DNA of 15,157 nucleotides from an uncultured Oscillospiraceae bacterium (GCA_958426425.1 CATZYY010000043.1:1-15157); one strand, 5' to 3'; numbered from the stretch's first letter, positions 1 through 6,855 are shown. Made by a program: numbers and translations. Notes: generated from the sequence alone by a model not told the origin.

Positions 1-505
1 GCATGGTGTCCCGCAGCTTGTCGATGCACTCCACGGCGGTGTTGCAGGCGGTGTCAAAGCCGATGGTATAGTGAGAGCAGCCGATGTCATTGTCGATGGT
101 GGCGGGGATACCGGCCACCCGGAGACTGCCGTACCCGCTGGCGGCGGCCTGCCGGCTCAGAGCCAGGGCGCCCCGGAAGGTGCCGTCGCCGCCGATGGCC
201 ACAATGGCGTCCAGCCCCAGCAGCTTGCAGGTGGCCAGGGCCTTGGCCCGGCCCTCCTCGGTCATAAATTCCTCACTGCGGGCGGTGTAGAGCATGGTAC
301 CGCCCTTATCAATGATATGGCTGACGCTGGACGCGTCCAGAGGCACAAAGTCACTGGTAATCAGGCCATTCCAGCCGCGCCGGATGCCCACGCAGCTGAT
401 GCCCTGGTCCAGAGCGGTCCGTACCACGGCGCGTACCGCGGCGTTCATGCCGGGGGCGTCACCGCCGCTGGTCAATACGCCGATCCGATGAATTTGTTGG
501 TCCAT
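1..505 (-). CDS. pfkA: 6-phosphofructokinase, N-terminal 168 residues (partial)
   Basis: Phosphorylates fructose 6-phosphate to fructose 1,6-bisphosphate, the committed step of glycolysis, in the cytoplasm. The visible 168 residues carry the nucleotide-binding start SGGDAPGMNA (about 13-22), IGGDGTF (104-110) and IPATIDND (133-140), with Asp138 matching the catalytic base (E. coli Asp127). The Gly in GGDG (residue 108) is the residue that marks ATP-dependent enzymes; pyrophosphate-dependent ones have Asp there and Lys before TIDND. Here that second position is Ala135 rather than the usual Gly or Lys, so ATP use is likely but not certain. The ATG at 505 follows an excellent GGAGGA site. The 3' half lies beyond the left edge. 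The gene is monocistronic at its 5' end, with its own promoter at 566-594 and a terminator from the previous gene upstream. Confidence 0.96.
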   Translation of the reverse strand, partial: MDQQIHRIGVLTSGGDAPGMNAAVRAVVRTALDQGISCVGIRRGWNGLITSDFVPLDASSVSHIIDKGGTMLYTARSEEFMTEEGRAKALATCKLLGLDAIVAIGGDGTFRGALALSRQAAASGYGSLRVAGIPATIDNDIGCSHYTIGFDTACNTAVECIDKLRDTM

Positions 506-534
506 GGAGAATCCTCCTTCGTTGTTGGACAGTT

Positions 535-563
535 GGCGCCTGGGGAAAAAGGCGCTTTTTCCC
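535..563 (-). other. dyad at the pfkA transcription start
   Basis: GGGAAAAA (563-556, minus strand) and TTTTTCCC (550-543) form a perfect 8 bp inverted repeat around the 5-base loop GCGCC. A GGCGCC palindrome at 540-535 could pair with that loop. The left arm overlaps the predicted +1, so this is either a DNA operator or a 5'-terminal RNA hairpin with a possible pseudoknot. Which of the two cannot be told from sequence. Confidence 0.4.
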
Positions 564-565
564 TG

Positions 566-594
566 ATGATAGCCTTCTTTTGAATTCCTGTCAA
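566..594 (-). promoter_or_regulatory. sigma-A promoter of pfkA
   Basis: On the minus strand TTGACA (589-594) and TATCAT (566-571) are separated by exactly 17 bases. The -35 is a perfect consensus. Transcription would begin near 559 and give a leader of about 55 nt before the pfkA start at 505. The rest of 506-732 holds only this promoter, the +1 dyad and the trmD terminator. Confidence 0.8.
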
Positions 595-654
595 TATCTT
601 CTGAAAAGATATGGAAAAATAAATAGAAAACGATTAAATATTTGTAGATAATTT

Positions 655-697
655 TACTAAAACAGCGCGGCGGAGCCATCCGATTCCGCCGCGCTGT
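655..697 (-). terminator. intrinsic terminator after trmD
   Basis: A perfect 13 bp GC-rich inverted repeat (662-674 with 685-697, 10-base loop) is followed on the minus strand by TTTTAGT (655-661). It lies 36 bases after the trmD stop and closes the ribosomal/tRNA-modification operon before the pfkA promoter. Confidence 0.88.
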
Positions 698-732
698 GAT
701 TTGGGTACATATGGTTTCAGTCATATGCGTCC

Positions 733-1518
733 TCAGCCGTCCTCCGACGGCTGGGGCGGCTGGTGCTCTGCGGCAAACTCCGCCTTGGCCTCCGCCAAAA
801 TTTTTTTCTCCGCCTTGGTGGTCAGCTGGCTCTCGTCAAACTGGGCGAACAGATCCGGCCGCCGGGCCATGGTGCGTTTGTAGCTCTCCTTTTTCCGCCA
901 AGCGGCCACTTTGCCGTGGTCACCGGACAGCAGAATCTCCGGCACCGCCCGGTCGTGCCACACGGCGGGACGGGAGTACTGGGGATACTCCAGCAGGCCG
1001 TTCCAGTGGGATTCCTCCTCAAAGCACTCCGCGTCCGGCAGGACGCCGGGCACCATGCGGCACACGGCGTCGCACACTGCCATGGCGGGGATTTCCCCGC
1101 CGGTGAGGACGAAGTCTCCCATGGAGATCTCCTCATCCACGCACTCGTCCAAAAACCGCTGGTCCACACCCTCGTAGTGGCCGCAGACCAGAATCAGGTG
1201 GTCGTAGCGCTCCTTCAGCTCCCGGGCCACCGCCTGGGTGAAGGTGCGGCCGCAGGGGGACATGAAGATGGTCCGGCCGGGGCCATAGGTGTGCACCACA
1301 TGGTCCCAGCAGCGGTACAGGGGGTCCGCCTGCATGACGGCGCCCCGGCCGCCGCCATAGGGATAGTCGTCCACCTGCATCTGCTTGTTGGTGGTATATT
1401 CACGGATCTGGTGGGACTGGATGGCGATGTGGCCCCGCTCCTGGGCCCGGCCCAGGATGCTGACGTTCAGCATGGCGTCCACGGAGTCGGGAAAGAGAGT
1501 CAGAATGTCAATTCTCAT
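733..1518 (-). CDS. trmD: tRNA (guanine-37-N1)-methyltransferase TrmD
   Basis: Transfers methyl from S-adenosylmethionine to N1 of G37, next to the anticodon, in tRNAs reading CNN codons; this prevents +1 frameshifting. The 261 residues begin with the typical MRIDILTLFP. They contain YGGGRGAVM (54-62), SPCGRTF (87-93) and the deep trefoil-knot SAM site CGHYEGVDQR (112-121) and SMGDFVLTGGE (132-142), followed by the C-terminal GLLEYPQYSRP substrate-binding stretch. Length is normal for the family. The ATG at 1518 overlaps the rimM stop by 11 bases and uses a GGAGGGG site inside rimM, which implies translational coupling. It is the last gene of the operon; rplS, its usual downstream neighbour, is replaced by a terminator and pfkA. 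Confidence 0.98.
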   Translation of the reverse strand: MRIDILTLFPDSVDAMLNVSILGRAQERGHIAIQSHQIREYTTNKQMQVDDYPYGGGRGAVMQADPLYRCWDHVVHTYGPGRTIFMSPCGRTFTQAVARELKERYDHLILVCGHYEGVDQRFLDECVDEEISMGDFVLTGGEIPAMAVCDAVCRMVPGVLPDAECFEEESHWNGLLEYPQYSRPAVWHDRAVPEILLSGDHGKVAAWRKKESYKRTMARRPDLFAQFDESQLTTKAEKKILAEAKAEFAAEHQPPQPSEDG

Positions 1519-2014
1519 CGGACGCCATCCCCTCCCACACCTGGACCTCCATGCGGTTGCGCTCCAGGTCCACCGACTGGATGAAGGCCCCCTTCACCGC
1601 CGGGATCAGGTATTCCCGCTGCCCCCGGACCGTGTAGACCTTGTGGGCCGGGTACGGGTCCACCCGCACCAGCTCCCCCAGCAGAGCGCCGGTGGCGGCG
1701 TCGCAGACCTCCATGCCCAGCAGCTCGTCGTCGAAGCACTCCCCCTCCGGCAGGCGGGCGTCGGAGCGGCGGATATACAGATCCTGGTCCCGCAGGTCCA
1801 GGGCGGCGTTCATGTCGTCCACGCCGGGGAACTTCATCAGCACCAGGCTCTTGTGGACGTGGTTGGCGGTGGGGGAGACGGGCTGTCCCTTCAGCAGGAA
1901 GGTGGAAAACTGCGTGAGAAAGGCCGGGTCTCCGTCCCGGGGCTGGACCCGGACCTCACCCCGGATGCCGTGGGCCCCTACAATACGGCCCACCTTGATG
2001 GTTTCCAGTTTCAT
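1508..2014 (-). CDS. rimM: 16S rRNA processing / 30S maturation factor RimM
   Basis: Assists late assembly of the 30S head, binding ribosomal protein S19 and helping 16S rRNA 3'-domain folding. The 168-residue protein shows the N-terminal RimM domain (VGRIVGAHGIRGEVRV at 8-23, then a DLRDQDLYI-type strand region) and a C-terminal PRC-barrel domain (LPEGECFDDELLGMEV through LIPAVKGAFIQSVDLERNRMEV). Length and domain order are typical. The ATG at 2014 follows AAGGAG, and a good promoter lies 31 bases upstream, so rimM-trmD can be transcribed independently of rpsP-khpA. A ylqD-like gene, found between khpA and rimM in Bacillus subtilis, is absent. Confidence 0.97.
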   Translation of the reverse strand: MKLETIKVGRIVGAHGIRGEVRVQPRDGDPAFLTQFSTFLLKGQPVSPTANHVHKSLVLMKFPGVDDMNAALDLRDQDLYIRRSDARLPEGECFDDELLGMEVCDAATGALLGELVRVDPYPAHKVYTVRGQREYLIPAVKGAFIQSVDLERNRMEVQVWEGMASDEN

Positions 2015-2044
2015 GGAGAGAAGCTCCTTTTCGTTGATGCAAAC

Positions 2045-2073
2045 AGTATACCCTCTTTGGCTCCGCAGGGCAA
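2045..2073 (-). promoter_or_regulatory. internal sigma-A promoter for rimM-trmD
   Basis: Minus strand TTGCCC (2068-2073), a 17-base spacer and TATACT (2045-2050). It would start transcription near 2038, about 24 nt before rimM. It sits just downstream of the khpA terminator, which makes rimM-trmD a separate transcription unit or one partly fed by read-through. Nothing else recognisable was found in 2074-2171. Confidence 0.75.
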
Positions 2074-2164
2074 GAGGGCGGTTTCACGCGGGAAAACAGC
2101 GTCCCGGTTTCGCAGAGTCTCCGGGGAAGCACGGGACCGAAGGCTGTCGGCTGCCTGTCAGAGG

Positions 2165-2200
2165 GGAAATCAAAAGAGCGGCGCTGCTGCGCCGCTCTTT
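2165..2200 (-). terminator. intrinsic terminator after khpA
   Basis: A perfect 12 bp stem (2173-2184 with 2189-2200) with a 4-base loop is followed on the minus strand by TTTTGATTT. It begins two bases after the khpA stop codon. It splits the cluster into ylxM-ffh-rpsP-khpA and rimM-trmD. Some read-through is possible because the U tract is interrupted by GA. Confidence 0.87.
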
Positions 2201-2202
2201 GT

Positions 2203-2433
2203 TCAGTCCACGATGTCCACGGAAACCTTTACGCCGGTGCGCTGGGCATAGGAGCGGACCACGGTCCGAATCTCCTTGGCGATGCGGCCCTGACGGCCGA
2301 TGACCTTGCCCATGTCGTCGGGGGCGACGCGCAGCTCCAACGTCAGTTCCTGCGCGCCCTGCACCTCCGTGACGGAGACGGCGTCGGGATCATCCACCAG
2401 GTTTTTGGCGATATAGAGCAGCAAGTCTTTCAT
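2203..2433 (-). CDS. khpA: KH-domain RNA-binding protein KhpA (YlqC)
   Basis: A single type II KH domain that binds RNA. In Gram-positive bacteria KhpA pairs with KhpB (EloR/Jag) and affects cell elongation and sRNA/mRNA metabolism. The 76 residues match the family length, and GKVIGRQGRIAKEIR (42-56) carries the GxxG loop (Gly46-Arg-Gln-Gly49) that contacts RNA. The ATG at 2433 follows a GGAGGG site that overlaps the rpsP stop; the gap to rpsP is 15 bases, so the two are cotranscribed. Position after rpsP is the standard Firmicutes arrangement. A strong terminator follows directly. Confidence 0.95.
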   Translation of the reverse strand: MKDLLLYIAKNLVDDPDAVSVTEVQGAQELTLELRVAPDDMGKVIGRQGRIAKEIRTVVRSYAQRTGVKVSVDIVD

Positions 2434-2448
2434 GATCCGCCCTCCGGA

Positions 2449-2688
2449 TCACAGAACCTCTACTTTTTTCAGCAGAGCTCTGACAGTGTCGGTGGGCTGA
2501 GCACCGGACTTGATCCAGGCCTGAGCCCGCTCGGTGTCAATCTTGATCTCAGCGGGGGAGACGCAGGGATTGTAGGTGCCGATCTCCTCGATGAAGCGGC
2601 CGTCCCGGGGGAAGCGGGAGTCGGCGACGACGACACGATAGAAAGGAGCCTTCTTGGCGCCCAGGCGGCGCAGTCTGATCTTAACCAT
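2449..2688 (-). CDS. rpsP: 30S ribosomal protein S16
   Basis: Structural protein of the small ribosomal subunit that binds 16S rRNA helices in the 5' and central domains and speeds 30S assembly. The 79 residues begin MVKIRLRRLGAKKAPFYRVVVAD, the family signature, followed by SRFPRDGRFIEEIGTYNP; length is normal. The ATG at 2688 has a near-perfect site (GGAGGTAA, seven bases before the start). The 81-base gap to ffh is AT-rich compared with the surroundings. No clear -35/-10 pair at normal spacing was found there, so expression probably depends on the ylxM promoter, perhaps with a weak internal start. Confidence 0.98.
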   Translation of the reverse strand: MVKIRLRRLGAKKAPFYRVVVADSRFPRDGRFIEEIGTYNPCVSPAEIKIDTERAQAWIKSGAQPTDTVRALLKKVEVL

Positions 2689-2769
2689 AGTTGTTACCTC
2701 CGAAATGTAAATAAATTTTTTGTATCTATAAATGCGAGAGCACTTATATCCGTAAAGAAGGGAATGCTG

Positions 2770-4131
2770 TTATTTCAGCCGCTTTTTCCGGCCAAAGCCG
2801 TGCATCCGGCTCATGCCGGGCAGGCCGCCCATGCGTCCGCCCTTGGTCAGTTGCTTGGTCAGCTGCTGCATCATCTCGAACTGCTTCAAAAGGCGGTTCA
2901 CATCCACCACCTGCAGTCCGCAGCCGGCAGCGATGCGCCGCTTGCGGCTGGCGTTGAGGATCTGGGGATTTTCCCGTTCCAGGGGGGTCATGGAGAGGAT
3001 AATGGCCTCAGTGTGAGCCATCTGCTTTTCATCGATGGTGGCGCCGGAGAGCTGTTTGCCCAGGCCTCCGGGCAGCATCCCGGCAATCTGGCTCAGGTCG
3101 CCCATGCCCCGCAGCTGCTGAAGCTGCTCGTAGTAGTCCTGAAGGGTGAAGCGGTTCTTGCGCAGCTTTTCCTCCAGCTTGGCGGCCTGCTTTTCATCGT
3201 AGGTCTGCTGGGCCTTCTCGATGAAGGAGAGCATGTCGCCCATGCCCAGAATGCGGGAGGCCATCCGGTCGGGGTGGAAGGGTTCGATCATGTCCAGCTT
3301 CTCGCCGGTACCCACAAACTTGATGGGCTTTCCGGTGGCGGCCCGAATGGAGAGGGCCGCGCCGCCCCGGGCGTCGCCGTCCAGCTTGGTCAGCACCACG
3401 CCGTCGATGCCCAGGGCCTGGTCAAAGGCGGTGGCGGCGTTGACGGCGTCCTGGCCGGTCATGGCGTCCACCACCAGCAAAATCTCGTTGGGATGGACGG
3501 CGGCCTTCATCCGCTTGAGCTCGTCCATCAGCTCCTCGTCCACATGGAGCCGGCCGGCGGTATCTAAGAAGACGATGTCGTTGCCGTGGTCCCGGGCGTG
3601 GCGCAGGGCGTCCTGGGCGATCTGCACCGGGTCTCCCTGCCCCTCCTCAAAAACGGGCAGGTTCAGCTGACCGCCCACCACTTTCAGCTGCTCGATGGCG
3701 GCGGGGCGGTATACGTCGCAGGCAGCAAGCAATGGCCGCTTGCCGTTCTGCCGCCGCAGAAGGCCCGCCAGCTTGGCGGTGGTGGTGGTTTTGCCGGCGC
3801 CCTGGAGGCCCGCCATCATCACCACCGTGGGGCCGTTGTTGGCCGTGGACAGGCGGGCGGTGCCGCCGCCCATGAGGTTTGTCAGCTCCTCGTTGACAAT
3901 CTTCACCACCTGCTGGGCGGGGGTAAGGCTGTCCAGCACGTCAGAGCCCACAGCCCGCTCGGTGACGGAGGAGACGAACTCCTTGACCACCTTGTAGCTG
4001 ACATCGGCCTCCAACAGGGCCAGACGCACCTCACGCATGGCCTCCCGAACGTCGTTTTCCGTCAGGCGGCCCTTGCCCCGCAGGCGCTTGAATGTGGCAT
4101 TCAGCTTTTCAGTCAGTCCCTCAAATGCCAT
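2770..4131 (-). CDS. ffh: signal recognition particle protein Ffh (SRP54)
   Basis: GTPase that, with 4.5S/6S scRNA, binds hydrophobic signal sequences on translating ribosomes and delivers them to FtsY at the membrane. Domains in order over 453 residues: the N helical bundle (1-90), the G domain with P-loop GLQGAGKTT (108-116), DTAGR (190-194) and TKLDGDARGG (248-257), and the methionine-rich M domain with the RNA-binding SRKRRIAAGCG (395-405). The usual GSG of the last motif is GCG here, a mild substitution. The ATG at 4131 follows AAGGAG inside the end of ylxM, with only 3 bases between ylxM stop and ffh start, so the two are translationally coupled. Full length. Confidence 0.98.
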   Translation of the reverse strand: MAFEGLTEKLNATFKRLRGKGRLTENDVREAMREVRLALLEADVSYKVVKEFVSSVTERAVGSDVLDSLTPAQQVVKIVNEELTNLMGGGTARLSTANNGPTVVMMAGLQGAGKTTTTAKLAGLLRRQNGKRPLLAACDVYRPAAIEQLKVVGGQLNLPVFEEGQGDPVQIAQDALRHARDHGNDIVFLDTAGRLHVDEELMDELKRMKAAVHPNEILLVVDAMTGQDAVNAATAFDQALGIDGVVLTKLDGDARGGAALSIRAATGKPIKFVGTGEKLDMIEPFHPDRMASRILGMGDMLSFIEKAQQTYDEKQAAKLEEKLRKNRFTLQDYYEQLQQLRGMGDLSQIAGMLPGGLGKQLSGATIDEKQMAHTEAIILSMTPLERENPQILNASRKRRIAAGCGLQVVDVNRLLKQFEMMQQLTKQLTKGGRMGGLPGMSRMHGFGRKKRLK

Positions 4132-4134
4132 GGG

Positions 4135-4500
4135 TTACTCCTTCAGTGCGGAGGTTTGCTCCAGAATTTGATCCGCCAGCTCCGTCAGCCGCTGGTCCTC
4201 ATACTGGCGGTAGTTGATGGTGCGGATCTCAGCGGCCGCGGCGGCAATGGCGTTCAGATGGGCCCGCTGGGCCTCGAACCGGCGGATCAGACCGGTCTTG
4301 TCCTCCATCTCCTGCATGATGCCCTCCGCCCGGACGATCACATCCCGGACACCCTGACGGGAGATGCCGGCGTTTTCCGCAATCTCGGCCAGGGACAGGT
4401 CCTCATTGTAATAGAGGTCAAAGAACTCCTTTTGCCGCTCGGTCAGCAGTTCCCCGTAAAAATCATAGAGCATAGTCATGCGATAGGTCTGATTTTTCAT
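4135..4500 (-). CDS. ylxM: YlxM, helix-turn-helix partner of SRP
   Basis: Small protein encoded next to ffh across Firmicutes; in streptococci it stimulates SRP assembly and GTPase activity. The 121 residues contain a sigma-70 region 4-like helix-turn-helix (about 34-58, LSLAEIAENAGISRQGVRDVI) followed by a helical C-terminal half. The reading frame continues upstream as far as 5133, but that part is proline/arginine-rich, antisense to the M19 dipeptidase, and carries no suitable start. The ATG at 4500 with AAGGGAG seven bases ahead and a consensus promoter at 4547-4575 fixes the true start. It is the first gene of the ylxM-ffh-rpsP-khpA operon. Confidence 0.94.
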   Translation of the reverse strand: MKNQTYRMTMLYDFYGELLTERQKEFFDLYYNEDLSLAEIAENAGISRQGVRDVIVRAEGIMQEMEDKTGLIRRFEAQRAHLNAIAAAAAEIRTINYRQYEDQRLTELADQILEQTSALKE

Positions 4501-4515
4501 GGGACCGCTCCCTTC

Positions 4516-4537
4516 TGTAAAGTTATACTGCTTTACA
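4516..4537 (-). other. dyad in the ylxM leader
   Basis: TGTAAAG-N8-CTTTACA, a perfect 7 bp inverted repeat, occupies roughly +3 to +24 of the predicted ylxM transcript, between the -10 and the ribosome binding site. It could be a repressor operator or a weak leader hairpin. No U tract follows, so it is not a terminator. Confidence 0.4.
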
Positions 4538-4546
4538 ACCTCAATT

Positions 4547-4575
4547 AGTTTACAGGAAACGAAGGGAAAAGTCAA
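4547..4575 (-). promoter_or_regulatory. sigma-A promoter of ylxM-ffh-rpsP-khpA
   Basis: Minus strand TTGACT (4570-4575), a 17-base spacer and TAAACT (4547-4552). The predicted start is near 4540, about 40 nt before ylxM. It is divergent from the dipeptidase promoter, with about 48 bases between the two -35 boxes. Confidence 0.8.
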
Positions 4576-4623
4576 GGGGAATCTGGGGAAAGTCCAAAAT
4601 AATTTCTGCTGACCTGAAAAAAC

Positions 4624-4652
4624 TTGCGGGCAGAGGGCCGGCGGCATAGAAT
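4624..4652 (+). promoter_or_regulatory. probable promoter of the M19 dipeptidase
   Basis: TTGCGG (4624-4629), a 17-base GC-rich spacer and TAGAAT (4647-4652) lie 24 bases before the ATG. The -35 matches consensus at four of six positions. The leader would be only about 17 nt and contain AAGGAGGG. Confidence 0.55.
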
Positions 4653-4676
4653 GGGTGCAAACAAGGAGGGAAGGCC

Positions 4677-5642
4677 ATGATTTTGGATGCCCATTCGGAC
4701 CTTTTTTACGACGTGACGCGGCGCCGTCTGGCAGGGGAGACCCGAGTGCTGGAGCGCTGCCACCTGCCCCGGCTGCGCTGGGGCGGCGTGGAGGGACTGG
4801 TGTTGTCTCTCTGGACCGGCATCGGGCAGGGACAGACTTTCTGGCGGGATACTGCCTGGGCTGCTCCGGGGGCTGCGCCGCAGCGGTTGGAGGTGATGCT
4901 CTCCTGTGCCCGTGAGGAGCTGGCGGAATGCAGGGAGATCCGGCTGGTCCGCACCGCGGGCGAGGCGGCAGAGGCCCGGAGAGCAGGCTGCCTGTATGCT
5001 TTTTTGGGCGTGGAGGGCCTTCAGCCGCTGGGGACGGACTTGACGGGCCTGGACCATTTGGCCGCCGCTGGGGTTCGCACCGCCATGCTGACCTGGAACG
5101 AATCCAACGCCCTGGCCGCCGGGGCCGGGGCACCGGACACGGGGCTTACGGACTTGGGACGGCAGGCGGTGGGGCGGATGGAGCGGCTGGGTATGGTGCC
5201 TGACGTGTCCCACCTGGGGGAAAAGGGTTTTTGGGACCTGCTGAGGGTCTCTCAGGGCCCGGTGATGGCCTCTCACTCCAACTGCCGGGCGCTGTGTGAT
5301 GTCCGCCGGAATCTCACCGACGATCAGCTCCGGGCCATCCGGGACCGGGGCGGCGTGGTGGGGCTTAACAGCTATCACGGCTTTGTCCATCAGGACCGGG
5401 AGAAGCAGACTGTGGAGACCCTGGCCCGCCACGCCGCCCACATGGTGGAGGTCATGGGGGTGGAACACGTGGGCTGCGGCTTCGACTTCTGTCACTTCAT
5501 GGGCCCCGGAAATGAGTCTGCCCAGGGACTGGAAGACGCCGGAGAGGTTCCAAATCTCCTTACCTGTCTGGAGCGGATGGGCCTGACGGGCCGGGAGAGG
5601 GCGCTGATTGCTCGGGAGAACTTCCTGCGGCTGCTGGGCTGA
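4677..5642 (+). CDS. M19-family metallo-dipeptidase (membrane dipeptidase type)
   Basis: Zinc peptidase of the renal-dipeptidase family that cleaves dipeptides, including those with a D-residue at the C-terminal side; likely roles are peptide use or cell-wall peptide turnover. The 321 residues show all metal ligands: His6 and Asp8 (DAHSD), Glu113 bridging the two zincs (GVEG), His179 (DVSH), His200 (ASHSN), and Asp270 (GFDF). The substrate-contacting RRNLTDDQL is at 210-218. There is no signal peptide or membrane helix, so it is probably cytoplasmic. The ATG at 4677 follows AAGGAGGG. It stands alone on the plus strand; its last 83 bases overlap the 3' end of the antiporter gene on the opposite strand, and no terminator is visible after its stop. 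The physiological substrate is not predictable. Confidence 0.93.
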   Translation: MILDAHSDLFYDVTRRRLAGETRVLERCHLPRLRWGGVEGLVLSLWTGIGQGQTFWRDTAWAAPGAAPQRLEVMLSCAREELAECREIRLVRTAGEAAEARRAGCLYAFLGVEGLQPLGTDLTGLDHLAAAGVRTAMLTWNESNALAAGAGAPDTGLTDLGRQAVGRMERLGMVPDVSHLGEKGFWDLLRVSQGPVMASHSNCRALCDVRRNLTDDQLRAIRDRGGVVGLNSYHGFVHQDREKQTVETLARHAAHMVEVMGVEHVGCGFDFCHFMGPGNESAQGLEDAGEVPNLLTCLERMGLTGRERALIARENFLRLLG

Positions 5643-6831
5643 GTGTCAGCAGACTGGGTGCTCCGGCATCCATACCCAGGGCGCCCAGGGGTGCCGTCAC
5701 CAAAATGGCTAACACTGCTACGGACAGGACCAGTGCCCCACAGGGGAGGCCCGCTCCCAATGGAACAGAGCCGATAGCCGCTTGGACCGTGGCCTTAGGC
5801 AAATAGGCGATGACGCAAAACAGCCGTTCCCGTCCATTGAGAGCGGTGCCCGCTACGCAGGCGAGAACCCCAAGGGACCGAAAGACCAGTGCCAGAAAGA
5901 TCATGACCAGAGCGGCAGGCCCGGCGGAGAGGGTGTACCGCACGTCCACAGCGGCGCCCACCAGCACGAACAGCACGACCTCTGCTGCCAGCCACAGTTT
6001 TCCAAACTTCTCGGACAGCCGCCGGGATACCGGCTGGGGGCAGCGAATCCGCAGTAGACAGGCCATGGACACCACTGCCAGCAGCCCGGAGACGGACACG
6101 AAGGCTTCCGCCCAGGTCTCTATTGCCATCAGAAGAAAAGCGGTGCCCAGAACAATCATGACCTTCATACTGTTGCGGACATAGTGACGGCGGGCGTAGG
6201 CAGTTTCAAAAAAGACGCTGAGGAACCATCCGCATCCAGCGCCCAGGGCTACTCCCAGAACAATGGACACGGGAATGTCCGCCAAGACTGATAGGCTTGC
6301 GCTGTTTCCCTGGGCCGACCCTAAAAAGGTGGAAAACAAGACAATGACAAATACATCGTCACAGGAGGCACCTGCCATAATCATCTGTGGAATACCCTTA
6401 TTGGTTCCTCGGCCCGTCTCTATCAGTTCCACCATTCGGGGCACTACTACCGCCGGAGACACTGCCGCCAGTACAGCACCCATGACGGCGGCTTCCGTCC
6501 GGGTGACTCCTAAAATGGTTGGTGCTAGGAGGACAACGGCCACGATTTCACAGGTGGCAGGAACGCAGCACATCATAGCAGCCGGGCGTCCCACTGTCCG
6601 CAGTTCTGAAAGGTCCAGAGATAAACCAGCCTTCAGCAGAATGATAATAAGGGCGATTTGCCGTAAATCGGCGGAGACTGCCAGCAGCCCTGGGTCCAGG
6701 GCGTTCAGGGCAAAGGGACCCAGCAGAATGCCTGCCAGCAGCATACCGATGATCCGGGGCAGAGCAATTCGGCGGCAGATGGCCGCTGCGGTCAGGCCTA
6801 CCAGAAAGATCAGTGCCAGAGATATAACCAT
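5560..6831 (-). CDS. cation:proton antiporter (CPA superfamily)
   Basis: Integral membrane exchanger, probably moving Na+ or K+ against protons. The 423 residues form about 11-13 hydrophobic segments from residue 2 to about 388. The core shows GMLLAGILLGPF (29-40), VSPAVVVPRM (124-133) and an Asp-Asp pair, Asp158-Asp159, in GASCDDVF; such a pair in the ion-binding helix is typical of electrogenic CPA2-like exchangers, but the family assignment (NhaP- or Kef/NapA-like) is not firm. No C-terminal RCK/TrkA-N domain is present. The last 25 or so residues are Ser/Pro/Ala-rich (PSPGPSGPSAPDR) and are encoded antisense to the dipeptidase. The ATG at 6831 follows GGGAGG. Codons end in A/T noticeably more often (GCA, GGT, TTA, TCT) than in neighbours. 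A terminator-like hairpin sits in the leader. Confidence 0.88.
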   Translation of the reverse strand: MVISLALIFLVGLTAAAICRRIALPRIIGMLLAGILLGPFALNALDPGLLAVSADLRQIALIIILLKAGLSLDLSELRTVGRPAAMMCCVPATCEIVAVVLLAPTILGVTRTEAAVMGAVLAAVSPAVVVPRMVELIETGRGTNKGIPQMIMAGASCDDVFVIVLFSTFLGSAQGNSASLSVLADIPVSIVLGVALGAGCGWFLSVFFETAYARRHYVRNSMKVMIVLGTAFLLMAIETWAEAFVSVSGLLAVVSMACLLRIRCPQPVSRRLSEKFGKLWLAAEVVLFVLVGAAVDVRYTLSAGPAALVMIFLALVFRSLGVLACVAGTALNGRERLFCVIAYLPKATVQAAIGSVPLGAGLPCGALVLSVAVLAILVTAPLGALGMDAGAPSLLTLSPAAAGSSPEQSAPSPGPSGPSAPDR

Positions 6832-6855
6832 ATATACATTCCTCCCTTACGACGC

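Noticed and set aside
2689..2769. promoter for rpsP in the ffh-rpsP gap
   Set aside because: TATAGA is present, but the best -35-like hexamer is 20 bases away; the AT-rich gap alone is not enough.
2764..4548. long plus-strand frames opposite ffh and ylxM
   Set aside because: Antisense shadows of conserved genes; low-complexity His/Leu/Gly-rich translations without start signals.
4501..5133. upstream extension of the ylxM frame
   Set aside because: Lies antisense to the M19 gene, is Pro/Arg-rich, and passes through the consensus ylxM promoter; the ATG at 4500 has the binding site.
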